Shown here: one piece after another, positions 28,501 to 41,777 of the stretch | Layout: every line of letters starts with the position of its first letter | Position numbering within the stretch: position 1 is the first letter of the stretch | DNA from: Monilinia fructicola | Lineage: Eukaryota > Ascomycota > Leotiomycetes > Helotiales > Sclerotiniaceae | Length of the DNA: 64,000 bases | Direction: 5' to 3' | Assembly: GCA_008692225.1 (NCBI GenBank) | Contig: VICG01000008.1 | Span: 2,134,001-2,198,000, forward strand | Made by a program: the position numbers and the translations under genes | Notes under the pieces: model-generated | What the model saw: only the letters and a program-made list of their open reading frames with translations | What the model was told of the DNA's origin: nothing | Database searches by the model: none

Positions 28501-29416
28501 ATATGCTCGTACTCTATCGATCAGTCGCCTCGAAGAGAGAAAGTACAAAGAAATGCGAGATAACCAAGCACACGCTTTCCCACAAAATACTCCATCCTCA
28601 AATGCTGCTCCCCCAGCTTTACAACAAATTGGTGGAGTACCACTAGATCAGCCCAACATGGACGCAGCAGCATGGGAGAACTTGCAACGTATAGTCGCAT
28701 CATTGAAAGGCAAACCATACCCAGCTACTGAACCACCCGAGTGGATGAATGAAGCTCAAAGGAATGATTGGTGGGAAGGTTATGATAAGGATCATCCTAA
28801 CGCCGCCGAAGAGAGATTGATTGCTCAACTTCAAGCTCCCCAGGCACCACCAGCTCCACCAATGGTGTCTGCTATTCCAATCTCTCAAATGCAGAGTTAT
28901 CAACCACAAATGGCCCAACCCGTTATGAGTTATCAAGTAGCTATTCCCGACGTTAACCAACAAGTTCAACAGTACCTTGCAAGTTTGACTGGAAACAACA
29001 ATACGAGTGGTGATGGTACCTCATCTTCAACTCAACAATTCGACTTCAGCGCCTGGTCTAACAATCCTGCACTCAAAGGCTATGGGCTTGCACCTCCCAA
29101 CGACGGTGCCTCTTCACGACAATGGGGTGCCGGTTATCAAAATGATGAACATCGTGATACTAGACCAAAGAATACTAATCATAATGATAACTGGAAGGGG
29201 AAGAAAGCTTCAACGTGGAAGAATAACACAGAATGGAAGAAGGATTCGAAGTATGAACCACTGGACGAGAACGGTCAATACAAGGGAAAGAAACAACCTT
29301 GCAAGTTTTGGGGAGAGGGAAAATGTGCTAAAGGTGCAGCTTGCACTTATTCTCATGAACCTGAAGATCAGGGTACGGGTGGAGGTGGCGGCGGAGCTGG
29401 ACGCGATCGATATTGA
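25362..29416 (+). CDS. PNUTS-like PP1 regulatory subunit (TFIIS-N-like domain, RVKF, CCCH finger)
   Basis: Exons 25362-26287, 26344-26415, 26467-26732 and 26966-29416; about 1,235 residues if one frame break near 25611-25616 is bridged. Order: Gln/Asn-rich N-terminus with polyQ (25487-25517); basic KKKKTH plus acidic SSSEEE/DDDEEEE tract; TFIIS N-domain-like helical region (about 26966-27500, containing FDALARRWNKKGDGEIKGYI); Pro-rich linker; RVKF (28004-28015) inside HLRVKFKPDHELEQIRLF; Pro/Gln-rich region; single C-x7-C-x5-C-x3-H zinc finger (CKFWGEGKC through YSH, about 29299-29356); Gly-rich tail. This architecture matches PNUTS/PPP1R10, a nuclear PP1 partner linked to the cleavage-polyadenylation complex and transcription termination. 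RVxF is the classic PP1 docking motif. The assignment rests on domain order, not on a search. The donor of intron 1 (GTCAAT) is weak. Confidence 0.75.
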
Positions 29417-31708
29417 GTTGTGATATTTCACCTGAAGTATGGATTTTCTATTTGTTTTCTTGCAAACGAACAGCATAGCGGCATTGGATGGCGTTTTGGG
29501 ATGAAATGAAAAAGGCATGTAAGCTTTCTTCTACGATGATTCAAACACTTCGATTTCGTTTTACACACTATACAATTGCGGCATACGGTACTTTTTATAT
29601 TCGCGTTCTTCGATTCGTCTCGACAAATCATTTGTACTACTACTACAAAATACCTTTCTATGCATTGCACATTTGGCATAGTCTATGTGGAGATTTCGAG
29701 GCTGGTCTTGCGCATCTTTCTTATCTTTCTCTTCTTTTCTTTTTCGTTCCTTTCCAAGGCTCTTCTGCTCGTTTGAGCGGAAGGATGGATTGCTATGTAA
29801 AAAGGAGAATTAGTTTTGTAATACCAAGGGATAGGATGGTTGGATGGATGGTTGGATGGACGGGTGGGTGGGGGTGTTTATCAGAGGGGTTGCTTGGGCG
29901 GGTGGGTGGTATGGCATGGTATGGTATGGAGATGCGGAGAGGAAAGCACAAAGAGTAGACGTTTATGCGTCGTGCTGTAAATGCCAGTACGACCTTCTGA
30001 TGAGATAGTGCGGCATGGTAGATCTGGATGGCTTCTGCTGTGATTGTGGGGAATGGAATACGGGATTGGGAGGGGCGGAGGGATGAAAGTGTATTATACC
30101 AATAGAGATGAAGGCAGATTTCTCTTTTCTGCAGATACCTTAGTTGGTCGAGCAAAGTAAAACTTGATATGGCTGACCCTGGCTGCCTACTCATCATCAG
30201 ATAGCTTCGTAAATGTACAGCAGGCTAGGTTGAGAAGTCAAGAGTAGTTAAGAGCAATCAATGAATAATAGAATAAGATGTCCTGAATGGAAGAGTCCTG
30301 TAATTTAGTGTGATTTGATGTGATTGACTTGATATATGATCCATCTTGTCTACGGCATGGATTAGATGGGGTATAAATCCGTTACAAACGTATAGTTGGA
30401 TGCAGGTACACTCATTCATTTCTTCCTTCTGCCTTAGCATCTGGATATGAAGATACAAAGTCGTAGTAGCAAAGTGCACACATGCATTCCTCCCATGCTG
30501 TTCTTCATGTTATCAAAAGATAAAAAACTTGCATACCTGGTAGAAGGGCATAGAGCGCAAACCTTTTACTACAATGCACTTCTATGTTGATTGATATTAT
30601 TGTCTACACCTACACCCACATCTCATTCAAACCACTTCTGATCACTCCCACCCCTCCCCTTTCAACTTGTCACCCTCCCGTATACATTACATATAGCTCT
30701 CCCGTTCGTCTCCGCACCAAGCCCCAAACCAAAGATATATACATACACCCCGATGCGAAAACATCAGCAACGCGCTCTCTTCGATGACACGTCAAACATC
30801 TCTCCAGCTAGTTCCTTACTTGGCCAACCCCGAGAACCCATCTACCGCACCATCCCGCGTGACAACTAGCTTCACTCCGCGAGACCTTTGCCGATCTCCA
30901 TAGATCGCCCACGAGCGACGACTTGGGGGTGAAGAAAGAGTAGATGGGTGATAGAGATATCGCGACGGAGGAAATCACTTTGCGCTTTTTCTTTTCTTGC
31001 CGCTCACTCAGGCGTGTGTTGGGAGGTAGACGCTGGGGGTAACTGCGCTGGAAGTGATGGATGAAGCTTGACGGGCAAAACTGAAATGTGACTTGAGGAG
31101 TGAGACCTGGTGGACGTGAGACGTGGGACGTGGGACTCTGGTCGGGAAAATCAATCAATCAATGAATGAATGAATAGATGAACGAACGAACGGACGAATC
31201 AATAGCAACCGAGATTTCCAATTTCTCTACCGAATCTCCTGGAACGTCTTACTCACTCACTCGCTCACTCTCACCCTCTCGCTTCGTCTCTTCATCCATC
31301 CTTCCTTCCTTCCATCAGATCTGCCATCCCAAAATCGACACCATAATGAGCGCGAGACGGAAAGGTGAGGTGAGGTGAGGTGAGGTGAGGTGAGATGAGA
31401 TGATGAGATGAGACCTAGCTAGACGCAAACGTAAGATAAATACACTCACACACACACACATATATATATATATTCCAACCACACCAATACCACCACCCGA
31501 CACAAAATACCAATACCAATATTAATACCAAGACCAACACCCCCATACTGCCCCCATCCCTTCCCTCTCCTAAAAATGGAGGAAGTGAAAAATGACATCT
31601 CATCTTATTTTATCTTATGTTGAGGATTGATGATAGGGAGGAGGATATCGATAGAGAGGATTATATATTCTCAGTTTGTTTGTTTGTTTATATATGTATA
31701 TATGTATG

Positions 31709-31741
<33 letters not shown>

Positions 31742-32279
31742 GTATGTATATATGTATTATATATATCTGCCAACAAACCAGGACCTACCTATCTACCTAC
31801 CTACCTACTTATACTAGCATATCATCATATTATCATATTATCGGATCACATCAAATCATATACCATCAAGCAAATAAGCAAACAAGCACATCAGAAACAA
31901 ACCTATATGAACCTCACCTACTCGCCTCCATAGCAGCAATGGAATCCCAACTCCCACTCCCAACTCCCCCTCCCACGATACCGATCCAATTGAATCCAAT
32001 CCGATCTAATCCAACCAGACATTCATCGCGAGAAAATCATCATATCTAGAATGATGCACACACACATATGTATAGAGAGAGAGAGAGAGACCTCGGGAGG
32101 GGGAAGATGTATCTATATATATATATCATCTCTCGGATTTGAATTCATCGTACGTATACATGTAACCTTACATATACTCGAACGGATCCTAAAACGAGCA
32201 AGCAGACGCAAATACAAAACTTGAAATTATTCAACAAAACCCTCGATACAATCTCATATAATATATTTCTACTCGAGTA
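29417..32279. other. gene-free interval
   Basis: The 3' flank of the PNUTS-like gene, then repeats: GGATGGTT-type units (29835-29870), GAATGAAT (31158-31175), a GGTGA array (31360-31392), CA and TA dinucleotides (31448-31473), TATG/TATA arrays (31690-31762), CTAC units (31785-31805) and a GA run (32075-32090). ORFs here are low complexity. The transition to very high AT is at about 32250. Confidence 0.5.
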
Positions 32280-32952
32280 TAGATATCATAAATTTAGTAT
32301 TTTAGTACTCGCCATAAAAGTTTTACATTATAAAAGTCAAGATTGAATGAATAATAGTATAATAAAATCTATAAATATTAAAAAATATAACAAAAAAATA
32401 GAGGTTTATTTTATATTGATATTAAATAATTTTAACGGATATTCTAGGTGGATTTATGAGATTCTATTATATAGTACAGTAAAAGCTGAATTTTATATAT
32501 TATATCTTAGGATTCTAATATTTCTATCGATATTTGATTAAGATAGAGATTAATAAAAGTAAAAATATAAGAAAATTTACGAGTTTGAAAAGGGTAAATT
32601 CGCTTATTTAGATTAATTATATAAGTATGTTTTTTTATTAAAATCTTTTTATATATTTTTTATATATTTTTTATATATTTTTTTATATATTTTTTATATA
32701 TTTTTATATATTTTTTATATATATTTTTTATATATTTTTATATATTTTTATATATTTTTTTATATTTTTTATATTTTTATATTTTTTATATATTTTTTAT
32801 ATATTTTTTATATATTTTTATATATATTTTTATATATTTTTTATATTTTTTTATATTTTTTTATATATTTTTTATATATTTTTATATATTTTTTATATCT
32901 TTTTGTTTTTTTTAATTTTTTCTTTATTTATGTACTTATTTTTTTTATATTT

Positions 32953-32983
<31 letters not shown>

Positions 32984-33175
32984 TCTATGTATTAATTTTT
33001 TTTTTTATTTTTTTTATATCTTTTTTTTATTTTAATATAATATATAAAAATATTATTAAACTTTATATATATTTAATAAATCTTTAAAACTTATTATAAC
33101 GAGCGCTATAGAAGAAGTTATAAATAATAAAGCTAAAATTCTTTATATATTAATAAAAGCGATATTATTAGTATA

Positions 33176-33180
33176 GTTAA
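33176..33180. repeat. target-site duplication, left copy (GTTAA)
   Basis: GTTAA directly precedes the 5' LTR and is repeated exactly after the 3' LTR. Confidence 0.75.
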
Positions 33181-33336
33181 TGTCAAGATCGGCACGTGAT
33201 GCCAAGCATCACGTGCTCACGCTAGTCCTATAAAGGAACGGAATCCTTCGGATCCTATTTCTTTTCCCCTTTATAGAATTCTACAATTACGTTACTATCT
33301 CTCTTGACCCCTAATTTTCTATTTTATTGTATAACA
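33181..33336 (+). repeat. 5' LTR
   Basis: Starts TGTCAAGATC and ends TATAACA (TG..CA). It aligns over its full length with 41621-41777; differences are transitions plus one single-base length difference. The outer half keeps CpG and CACGTGAT-like sequence, while the inner half is T-rich. Confidence 0.9.
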
Positions 33337-35095
33337 TTAAATTTTATTTTATAAAGCATTAAACTTATTAAAAGAGAATTGAATATTAATAATTATTATT
33401 TTAAAATCTATTATCGAATTTCTTAAATATTACATTTAAATATTACATTTAATACACTAGGGAAAAATTACAGTTTAACAAAATAAATCTAATATAATAT
33501 CCTTTAAAGATATTATATATAACTAACCTTTACAATATCGATTTATAAATTGAAAAGCTAAATTGGCTTATTAAACCAATTAAAACAATCTTAAAATAAC
33601 GATTTTCAAATTATACAATATTTAAAATCTAAATTCGCTAAAAAAACTTTAAAAAAAAATAATAAATTCGAATAAATAAAAAAGAATCTTATAAAAGGGA
33701 AAGAATATACAAAAGAAAATAAATAATCAAATAGTTAAAAAATTAACTTTGTTCCGAATAAACAATAGATAAACTATATAAATTTAATCGATAAATAACA
33801 ACGAAAAATTAACCGAAAAACTAAAACCAATTATTATCCACAATTAACAAATCCTATAAATACAACCAAAATCCAATCTTAATAACAATCAAAAAAACCA
33901 GAAGAGATATATAATCAATATAGATTTGATCAATATAAAAAACTCAAACTACAATAATAATTTCAAGCAAATTATAAATAATAAAATAATCAAACATATA
34001 AAAATTGAAAACACTCTACTAATAAGAAATAATATAATAAGCTTATTATTAATATTTAGTATATTCTAAAAATCTTAAATTATTATTGTTATTTAACATT
34101 GCGAAATTAAAGCTTTGAAAAAACAAGAATGTAACTAAAAAAAAAGATTATTAACAATAAAAAAGCAAATAGTAATTTTCTTTAATAGTAACAATTATTT
34201 TTTACCAAAAGAAAAAAAATTATATTGATATAGAATTATAATAATATTAAATTATAAATGTTTTAATAGAATTACATTTAATAAGATTATTACTTAAAGC
34301 GTTAAAATAATTAATAATAAAAAAAGGGTTAAATATATAAAAAAATAAAACCACTTATTTAACCAAAAACTATCCTCGATTAAAGATCTTTACTTTATAC
34401 AATTTAAAAAAAAATAGTAATAATATTAAAATATAGATTATAAAAATAAATGATTATTTTATATTAAAAAGCATTTATAATAAAATAGTCCAAATAATAA
34501 TTGCTAGAAAAACTATTTAATAGAGTTAATTAAAAAAGCGTATTCAAATAACTTGTTTAAATAACAATATAATTGAAATAGCAAAATTCTATAATTAAAT
34601 TTTTTTGAAAAAAATGATTATTCATTAAGTATAAACTAAAAGATATTAACCTAAAAACAAATTTAAAAATGGTTAATATTAAATAAAGAGATAAATAACT
34701 AATTCAAAAATAAATAAATTACTTTAAAAACTTATTATAAAAATATAATTTAATATTACAAGGAAAAAGTAGTAGTTATAAACTACAAAATAAAATTAAA
34801 TTAAAATATTTTTAAAAGAATATACTATAATCTAAATAAAAACTTATTAACAATTTATAAGGGATTTAAAATGGTTATTTAGAATATAAAAAACTTTATT
34901 AAAGTAAAAACAAAATTGTTTTTAAAATAAATAATTTTTGATAAAAGATTTTAATAAAGTTTTTTGTTAAACAATCTAAATACAATAAATAATAATTTAT
35001 ATATATTAAACAAAAATTGAAATTTAAAAAGAAAAAAAATAAGATATTTTAAGGTATTTCAAAAAGCAAAAAAAAAAGCTAAAGTAAATAAAAAA

Positions 35096-35137
35096 TGCTT
35101 TTATTATAGTAGTATAGATTATTAAACTTTTGATTAT
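35096..35137 (+). pseudogene. gag CCHC zinc-knuckle remnant
   Basis: The codon spacing C-x2-C-x4-H-x4-C is kept, but only the first ligand is still Cys (TGC). The other three positions are all TAT, which is one C-to-T or G-to-A step from TGT or CAT. A TAA lies inside. Confidence 0.65.
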
Positions 35138-35510
35138 ATTAAAAAACCAAAAAAATCAAAAAACATCGCTTTTTTTTGTTAGTAAAAGCAATAGAAATAA
35201 AAGAAAGAAATTTTTATAATGCTAAAGTGAATCTAATAAAAGATCGAAGTGAGATTGCAATAATTTCTCTAAAAAAACGAAATTATCGATATAAAAAAAA
35301 TAATAATAATAATAAAATATATATTATTAATAATAATATAACTATTAAAGTAAAATATTACTTTATCTTTATTATATATAAAATATAAATTAAGAAAACC
35401 TATATATAACTATTTACAAATTATAAATATAAATTCGATTTTCCAAATAATTATTATTATTTATAATAATATTATAAAGTTATTAATAGAATTTAAAGCT
35501 ATTATAGATT

Positions 35511-35550
35511 TTAGAGTAATTTTAAACTTTATTAGCTTTGAAGTATTAAA
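35511..35550 (+). pseudogene. retroviral-type aspartic protease remnant
   Basis: Reads IIDFRVILNFISFEVLK. The family motif is D-S/T-G followed by NFIS; the Ser and Gly codons here (TTT, AGA) are each one RIP-type transition from the expected codons. Confidence 0.55.
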
Positions 35551-36229
35551 ATAAATAAAATATAAACAATTGGATATTTATTGTCTTACAATTTGAAATA
35601 TTAATAAAATTATCTTTAAACCTATATTTTTATTAGCTATCAAAAAAATATATATTAATTGTTTATTAATAAAAGAACCAAAATTATTTAGATTTAAAAA
35701 AATAAACTTAAAAACAAGCAAAATTATATTAAAATTGCTATAATTATATCAATATAACCCTAAAATAAATTGAAAAATAAAAGAACTAATAAATAACGAA
35801 AAAGTTATTAGATTATAAGTTATTATAAATATAATAACTTTTCTAAATTTAATATGGAATATAGGAAAAAAAGCAAAATTAGCCAAAAATAATATTCTAA
35901 TAAATATAATAATTGCTTTTCTAACTTTAACTAAAGATTTAGATAAAGATAATATTGAGGTATTATCAAAGCGGATTTTATTATAATATGCAAAATATTT
36001 CTTGATTTTTAATATAAAAAAAGCAAAGAAACTTTTTTTATATAAATCTAGCATTAATTATAAAATTATATTATAAAAAGGAATTATATTACCTTTTAAC
36101 TTGATTTATAATTTAGTAGAATATAAATTCCAGATCTTTAAAGAATATATCGATAAGATAATAATAATTGGGTTTATATAATTATTCAAGTTCAAAACAA
36201 AAGTACTAATCTTATTTATTATTAAAAAA

Positions 36230-36610
36230 GATTTATTAAAACTAAAATTATATATAGATTATAGAAAACTAAACAAAATTACTATTTTAAATAAATACTT
36301 AATTTTATTGATTTTAGAAATCTTTAATAAATTAAAAAAAGCGAAAATCTTTACTAAATTTGATTTAAGAGATATATATAATTTAATATACATTATTGAA
36401 AAACAAAAATTAATAACAGCTTTTAAAAACTGTTTTGGATTATTTGAATATTTTATAATATCTTTTGCGTTATATAATGTTTTAATTATATTCCAAATAT
36501 ATATAGATAAATATTTTAGAAAATTTATAAATAAAATAATAATTATATATTTGAATAATATCCTAATATATTTTATAGATTTAATAAAACATAAGGATTA
36601 CATTAAATAA
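36230..36610 (+). pseudogene. reverse transcriptase remnant
   Basis: A 100-codon open stretch from 36308 reads KAKIFTKFDLRDIYNLI, then TAFKNCFGLFEYFIISFALY, then IIIYLNNILIYFIDL. The catalytic YxDD box at 36548-36559 is YLNN, both Asp codons GAT having become AAT. Just upstream is a YRKLNKIT-like stretch. This is typical of Ty3/gypsy RT, inactivated by RIP. Confidence 0.85.
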
Positions 36611-36999
36611 GTACTAAAAAAATTATTAAAATAAAGATTATTTTATAAACTAAGAAAATACCTTTTCAAAATTATCAAAATAAAATTTCTAGATTATATA
36701 ATTTCCAATTAAAATGTTGCTATAAACCCAACCAAAATAAACTTAATAACAAAATAGCTTTTACTAAAAAATATAAAAAAAATATTATTATTTTTAAAGT
36801 TTTATAACTTTTATCGAAGATTTATAAAAAAATATAATGTTATAGTATTGCTAATGATACAACAAACAAAAAAAGAAATAAAATTCTATTAAATAAAGGA
36901 ATATAAATTAACTTTTAATAAACTAAAAAAAACGTTTACAAAAGCATTATTGTTAAACCATTTTTTATTAATACTATTATGTTTCTTAAAAACAAATGT

Positions 37000-37330
37000 T
37001 TTAATTAAAGCGATTTATAGTATATTATTATAACGATAAAATAATATATATAAATACTTAATTATATTTTACTTAAAAAAACTAATATTAGCAGAAATAA
37101 ATTATACTATATTCAATTAAAAACTATTAATTATAATAGATTTAATTAAACATTAAAAACATTTTCTAGAAGACGTTTAATATCAAATTACAATTATTTC
37201 CAATTACAATAATTTAAAACATTTCATTATTTTTTGATTACTAATCAAAAAATAAACAAAATGGGTAATAATGCTAGTAACTATTAATTTTATAATTATT
37301 TATAAACCAAAAAAAAGAAATCTAACGAAT
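37000..37330 (+). pseudogene. RNase H remnant
   Basis: LKKLILAEINYTIFN followed by KLLIII and, in the next frames, an HFLEDVQ-like and LKHFIIF stretch match the RT-associated RNase H of gypsy elements. Multiple stops are present. Confidence 0.6.
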
Positions 37331-37789
37331 AAATTGTTTTAAAGAATTAATTATTAATATAAGGATATTGTATTAATATTATTATTAAAACTATAAGATT
37401 AAATATTAAAATCATTTTTATTAATGGAAGGCTATAAAAATATATTATATAAAATTATAATGATAGTATTAAAATTATTTAAAGAAGGTAAAAGATATTT
37501 ATTAAATAAACTAAAAGAAATAAATAGAGTTTAATACAATTTAAATTATTTAAAAGCATTGTTAATTATACAAAATGATTTATACATTTTTAAGAACATT
37601 AAAAAAGCTTTACGGTATTAGAAAGGATTAATATTAGAAATAAAAAAGATCTAAAGCGAATACCTAAATTTAAAGGAGTTAAAATATATAATGTATAATA
37701 GATTGTAGTACTATAATAGTATACGATTATATATATTATTAAACAAAAACTTACAGAAACTACTATTATAGAAATTCTATAATTCTTTA

Positions 37790-38600
37790 ATAACAAAATA
37801 TTTTAAACAAATAGTAATTATAAAATCTATAAAAAAAGTTTTATATTAAAAAGGAATAAATATAGATATTAAAGATTATACAAGATTCTATTTAATTTAC
37901 TAATATTATAAAAGCTTTTAAAAAAAGAAATTTAATAAATTGTTATTAATATTGATTTTAAATAAATTATAGAAAAGCATAACGCTTAATTTAATAATAG
38001 ATCTTTTTATATTACAATTAAAAGCGAATTTTAATAATAAAATCAATAGAAAAAATAGATTGCTTTACTTTATATACAATTTAGTATTAATAATAACTTA
38101 TAGAATAATAAAAGAAAAAAGGTTTATACTATGTTACAAAGATATAATTAGTATATAATTTATTTATTTATTTTTAAAAAAAATATTTATAAAATATAAA
38201 ATGCTGAATTCAATTATTATAAACAAAGTTAGTTTGTTTATTAATATATTTTAGGAAGCATTTATAGTTTATTTAAGAACCCGTAGAAAAATATCAATTG
38301 CTTTTCATTTATAAATCAATAGATTAACTAAAAAACTAAACTAATTGTTAAAAGTTTTCTTAAAAATGTTTATAAATTATAAATAGAATAATTAGTTGAA
38401 TTTATTGTATCTTGTTGAATTTGTATACAATTTAATATTATTAAATATTACAAAACTATTCTTGTTTGAAATAAATAAAAAAACTATATTACTATTATAT
38501 ATTAAGATGAATATATAATACAAATCAAAAAACGCTATATAATTAACAAAATATTTTAAAGCTTTATATATTAACTTATTAAACGATTTAATACATTATT
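37790..38600 (+). pseudogene. integrase remnant
   Basis: Recognisable core pieces are NSIIINKVSLFINIFQEAF (the second catalytic Asp position is Asn here), RKISIAFHLQINRLTKKLN and LLYLVEFVYN. These correspond to the integrase catalytic core of gypsy elements. A weak chromodomain-like acidic/basic stretch may follow at about 38840-38920. Confidence 0.7.
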
Positions 38601-39199
38601 AAAATACTTAAGCTGAATATTATAATCAAAAATATAAACCCTAAATATTTAATATTGAAAATATGGTTTAGTTATTTTATAGGAATCTTTTTATTAATAA
38701 AGAATGTGTTAAACTAAAACCAAAGAAATTAAGATTATTCAAGATATTAAAACAAATAAAATTATAGAGTTACAAATTAAAATTTTTAATAAAATTTAAA
38801 TATTATAATATTTTTTATATTAACCTATTAAGTTTTTATTAAACAACTTTGAAGATGAATAGATCAAATAATACTATAAAATTATTAAGATTAAAACTAA
38901 TAAAAAATAAAGCTTATAATAATAATATTTTAAAATAAAAAATAAAAAAAATACTTAATTTAAAAATAAAAAATTGCTAAAAAAAGCTTAAATACTTTAT
39001 ATATTAAAAAAGCTATTTTAAAAAAAAAGATACTTAGCAAAAATTAAAGGATCTAGAAAATATATAAAAAATAATTGAAATATTCTATAAAATTTATCTA
39101 TTTGTAATAGAAATATTAAAAAAAGCTTTAAATCAAAATAAATAAAAATAATCTTTTTAAATAAAAAATTATTACTTGTATAATTAAAGAAGTATAAAA

Positions 39200-41600
39200 T
39201 TAGCTTTTTTAATAAATAATTTTGATATTTATATTAATTAATAATTTATTTTAAGATAATATAAGAAAATAATAAAAATTACTCTTAAATTTACTAAAAA
39301 TTACATTTAATAAAATTGCAATTTAATATAAATAATAATTATAAACTAATAAATTAAAAAGTAATAGCTTAAAACTAAAACTATAAAGATTGTTAAGGAA
39401 ATCCTTATAAAATTAATAATTAATTAATCAAAATAAAATTATAGTTTTATTTTACTTTTAATAAAAAAAAAGTAATAAGCTTAAATTAATAATTAAATAA
39501 AGTAATTATATTATTATTATAATTTAATTCATTTATTAAATAAAAACTTCAATATTATCACTAATCGATTGTAAACTTTAACTTTTAAAATTTTATTTTT
39601 TTAATTCTATAATAACAATAATTTTTATACTATTATTATTATTCTTTAACTAACAAAAAAGATAATAATAATAATAAACCTAAACAATTTGAGAATAATA
39701 CTCAATATTAACGATAAATTATTAAAATTACAATACTTTTAATTTTTAATAAATATTTAAAATAATATTAGCAAAAAAACAAAGTAGGATCTGAATATAA
39801 ATAATAAAAACAATTATAAAACTTTGTTAAATTGGTTAAAGGAGTATATCAAATTAAAAAAAAAAATAGATAAGTAAAAAAAGCTATAATAAAAAGTTAT
39901 AAAACAAGTTAATAAAATTTAATTATTATTAAAATTAATATTAACCAAAAAAAAGTATAAGAATTAACATTATTCAATTTATTAATAAATAAGAAAATAT
40001 TTATAAAAAAGTAATTTATTTAAAAAGAATAATAAAAAAAAGATTAAAATGGTTTTCTAATTAAATATTGAAAAAAAAGAAGATAAAGAAAAATAAAAAG
40101 AAAATTAATTATAAAAAGAACTAATAATTAATATTAATAGCAAATAGATAAGCTCTATATAATAGAATCATCAAAAAAAAATAAACAAAATATTATTAAA
40201 AAATTTAAAAAAAAGCTTACCAAAATCTAATTTTAATAAAGGAAAAATTAATAATAATAATATCAAAATAAAAAAAATAAATAATATAAATATATAAAAT
40301 AATAAATTTAATAGATATATTTTACAAAATATAAAGAAAATAATTATAATCAATATAATGAATTTGAAAAAGAATGTTAACAATTTATTCGAATTGGTAT
40401 AAGTATATAAGAATATGGGTTAAAAAAATTTTTTAGTTGAAATTTTTGTTAATCATTAGAATTCTATAATTAACCCTAAGAATAAATCCTAGTTTTTAAA
40501 ATAAAGAATTAATAAAATAATAATAAAATATAATAAATTTAAAGAAGATTATTATATAATCTTAAAAAAAAAAAGGTTAAAATGATAAATAAACATTTAT
40601 TTATAATAAATTTTAAATCTAAATTAAATTATTATTATATTAAAACATTAATATTTATAAAAATTAAACTAAGAATATTAAATTTAATTATAAATTTCTG
40701 TAATAAATGCTTTTAATTTTATTAAAATAATAATATATAATTAAACAAAAATAGTATTTACGCAAATTAGTTTAAAGCAATTTTATAAAATTATAATAAA
40801 AAATCTCAAATTAAATACAATTAAATTAACTAATTAATAATTGTTTAATTAGCAAAAAAAAAATTATATTAATAGTATACAATATAACTATTAATATTAT
40901 TTAATAAATAAATAAACTATTATATTTTGTTTACAAAAGGAAAATTTAAACCATTGTTATCAATAAAAACCTACAAACAAATATTTAGTTTAGTTATAGA
41001 ATTAAATATAATAAATGCTTTAATAATAAATATTCCAAAAGATATTATTTATATAAATAAAATTAATCCTTTAAAAAAACTATATCCTATTAGTAATATA
41101 ATCAATTATAATAAACAAATAAAAATTATTAAATTTGTAATATTTAAAAAAACAAGTTAATAAAAAAAAACTAATGAAAAAGGTTAACATTAAAGAAATA
41201 AAGATAGAAAACTATAAGTTTAACAAAAAAGTTAGTAAAAAGGAAAAAGCTAATAAAGGAAATATATAAAAGAATATTAATAAAGAAGAGAATAATGCAA
41301 ACTTAAATAATTTTAAGAATTTTAATAAAAAATAAAAAAGCAAATAAAGAATATCTATAATAATACTAAAAAGGGATTATTTATACATTAAAAAGAAATT
41401 AGTATATATTTGTAAAACGAAAGAAAATTATAAATTAAAAGTTAATTATATTATTACAATTTGATGAGAATTAGCTTATTATTTAAGGATTTTTCATTTT
41501 TACTAAAATAGTTATTTATTTTCATAAATAAATTAATTATTTATACCAAATAGTATTTATAATTTATATATTTAATTAATTAATAAATCATTAAAGCATT
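39200..41600 (+). other. unassigned 3' interior of the retrotransposon
   Basis: AT-rich sequence between the integrase/chromodomain region and the 3' LTR. It includes a 77-codon open stretch at 40927-41160 with uneven composition (GKFKPLLSIKTYKQIFSLVI). I do not recognise it; it could be an extra ORF, a nested older insertion, or AT-rich noise. Confidence 0.4.
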
Positions 41601-41606
41601 GATTAC

Positions 41607-41620
41607 AAAGAAAGGGATAA
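41607..41620 (+). other. polypurine tract
   Basis: AAAGAAAGGGATAA lies immediately upstream of the 3' LTR, where the plus-strand primer tract of LTR elements is expected. Confidence 0.6.
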
Positions 41621-41777
41621 TATCAAGATTGGTATATAAATACTAAGTATTATATACCTACACTAATCCTATAAAGAAATAGAATCCTTTGAATTCCATT
41701 CCTTTTCCCCTTCATAGAATTCTACAATTATATTACCGTCTCTCTTGGCCTCTAGTTTCCTGTCTCATTGTATAATA
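41621..41777 (+). repeat. 3' LTR
   Basis: Starts TATCAAGATT and ends TATAATA, the RIP-altered equivalents of the 5' LTR ends. The first half is more A/T-converted than the 5' LTR, the second half less. Confidence 0.9.

Larger units (their letters stand above)
33181..41777 (+). mobile_element. Ty3/gypsy LTR retrotransposon, RIP-inactivated
   Basis: About 8.6 kb bounded by two LTRs of 156-157 bases and a 5-bp GTTAA duplication. In order it contains remnants of a gag zinc knuckle, an aspartic protease, reverse transcriptase, RNase H and integrase. The RT-RNase H-integrase order defines Ty3/gypsy. All domains are riddled with stops, and key codons differ from expectation by C-to-T or G-to-A changes, so it cannot be active. 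Roughly 2.4 kb between the integrase end region and the 3' LTR is not assigned. A purine-rich tract precedes the 3' LTR. The element is oriented on the plus strand. Confidence 0.9.
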
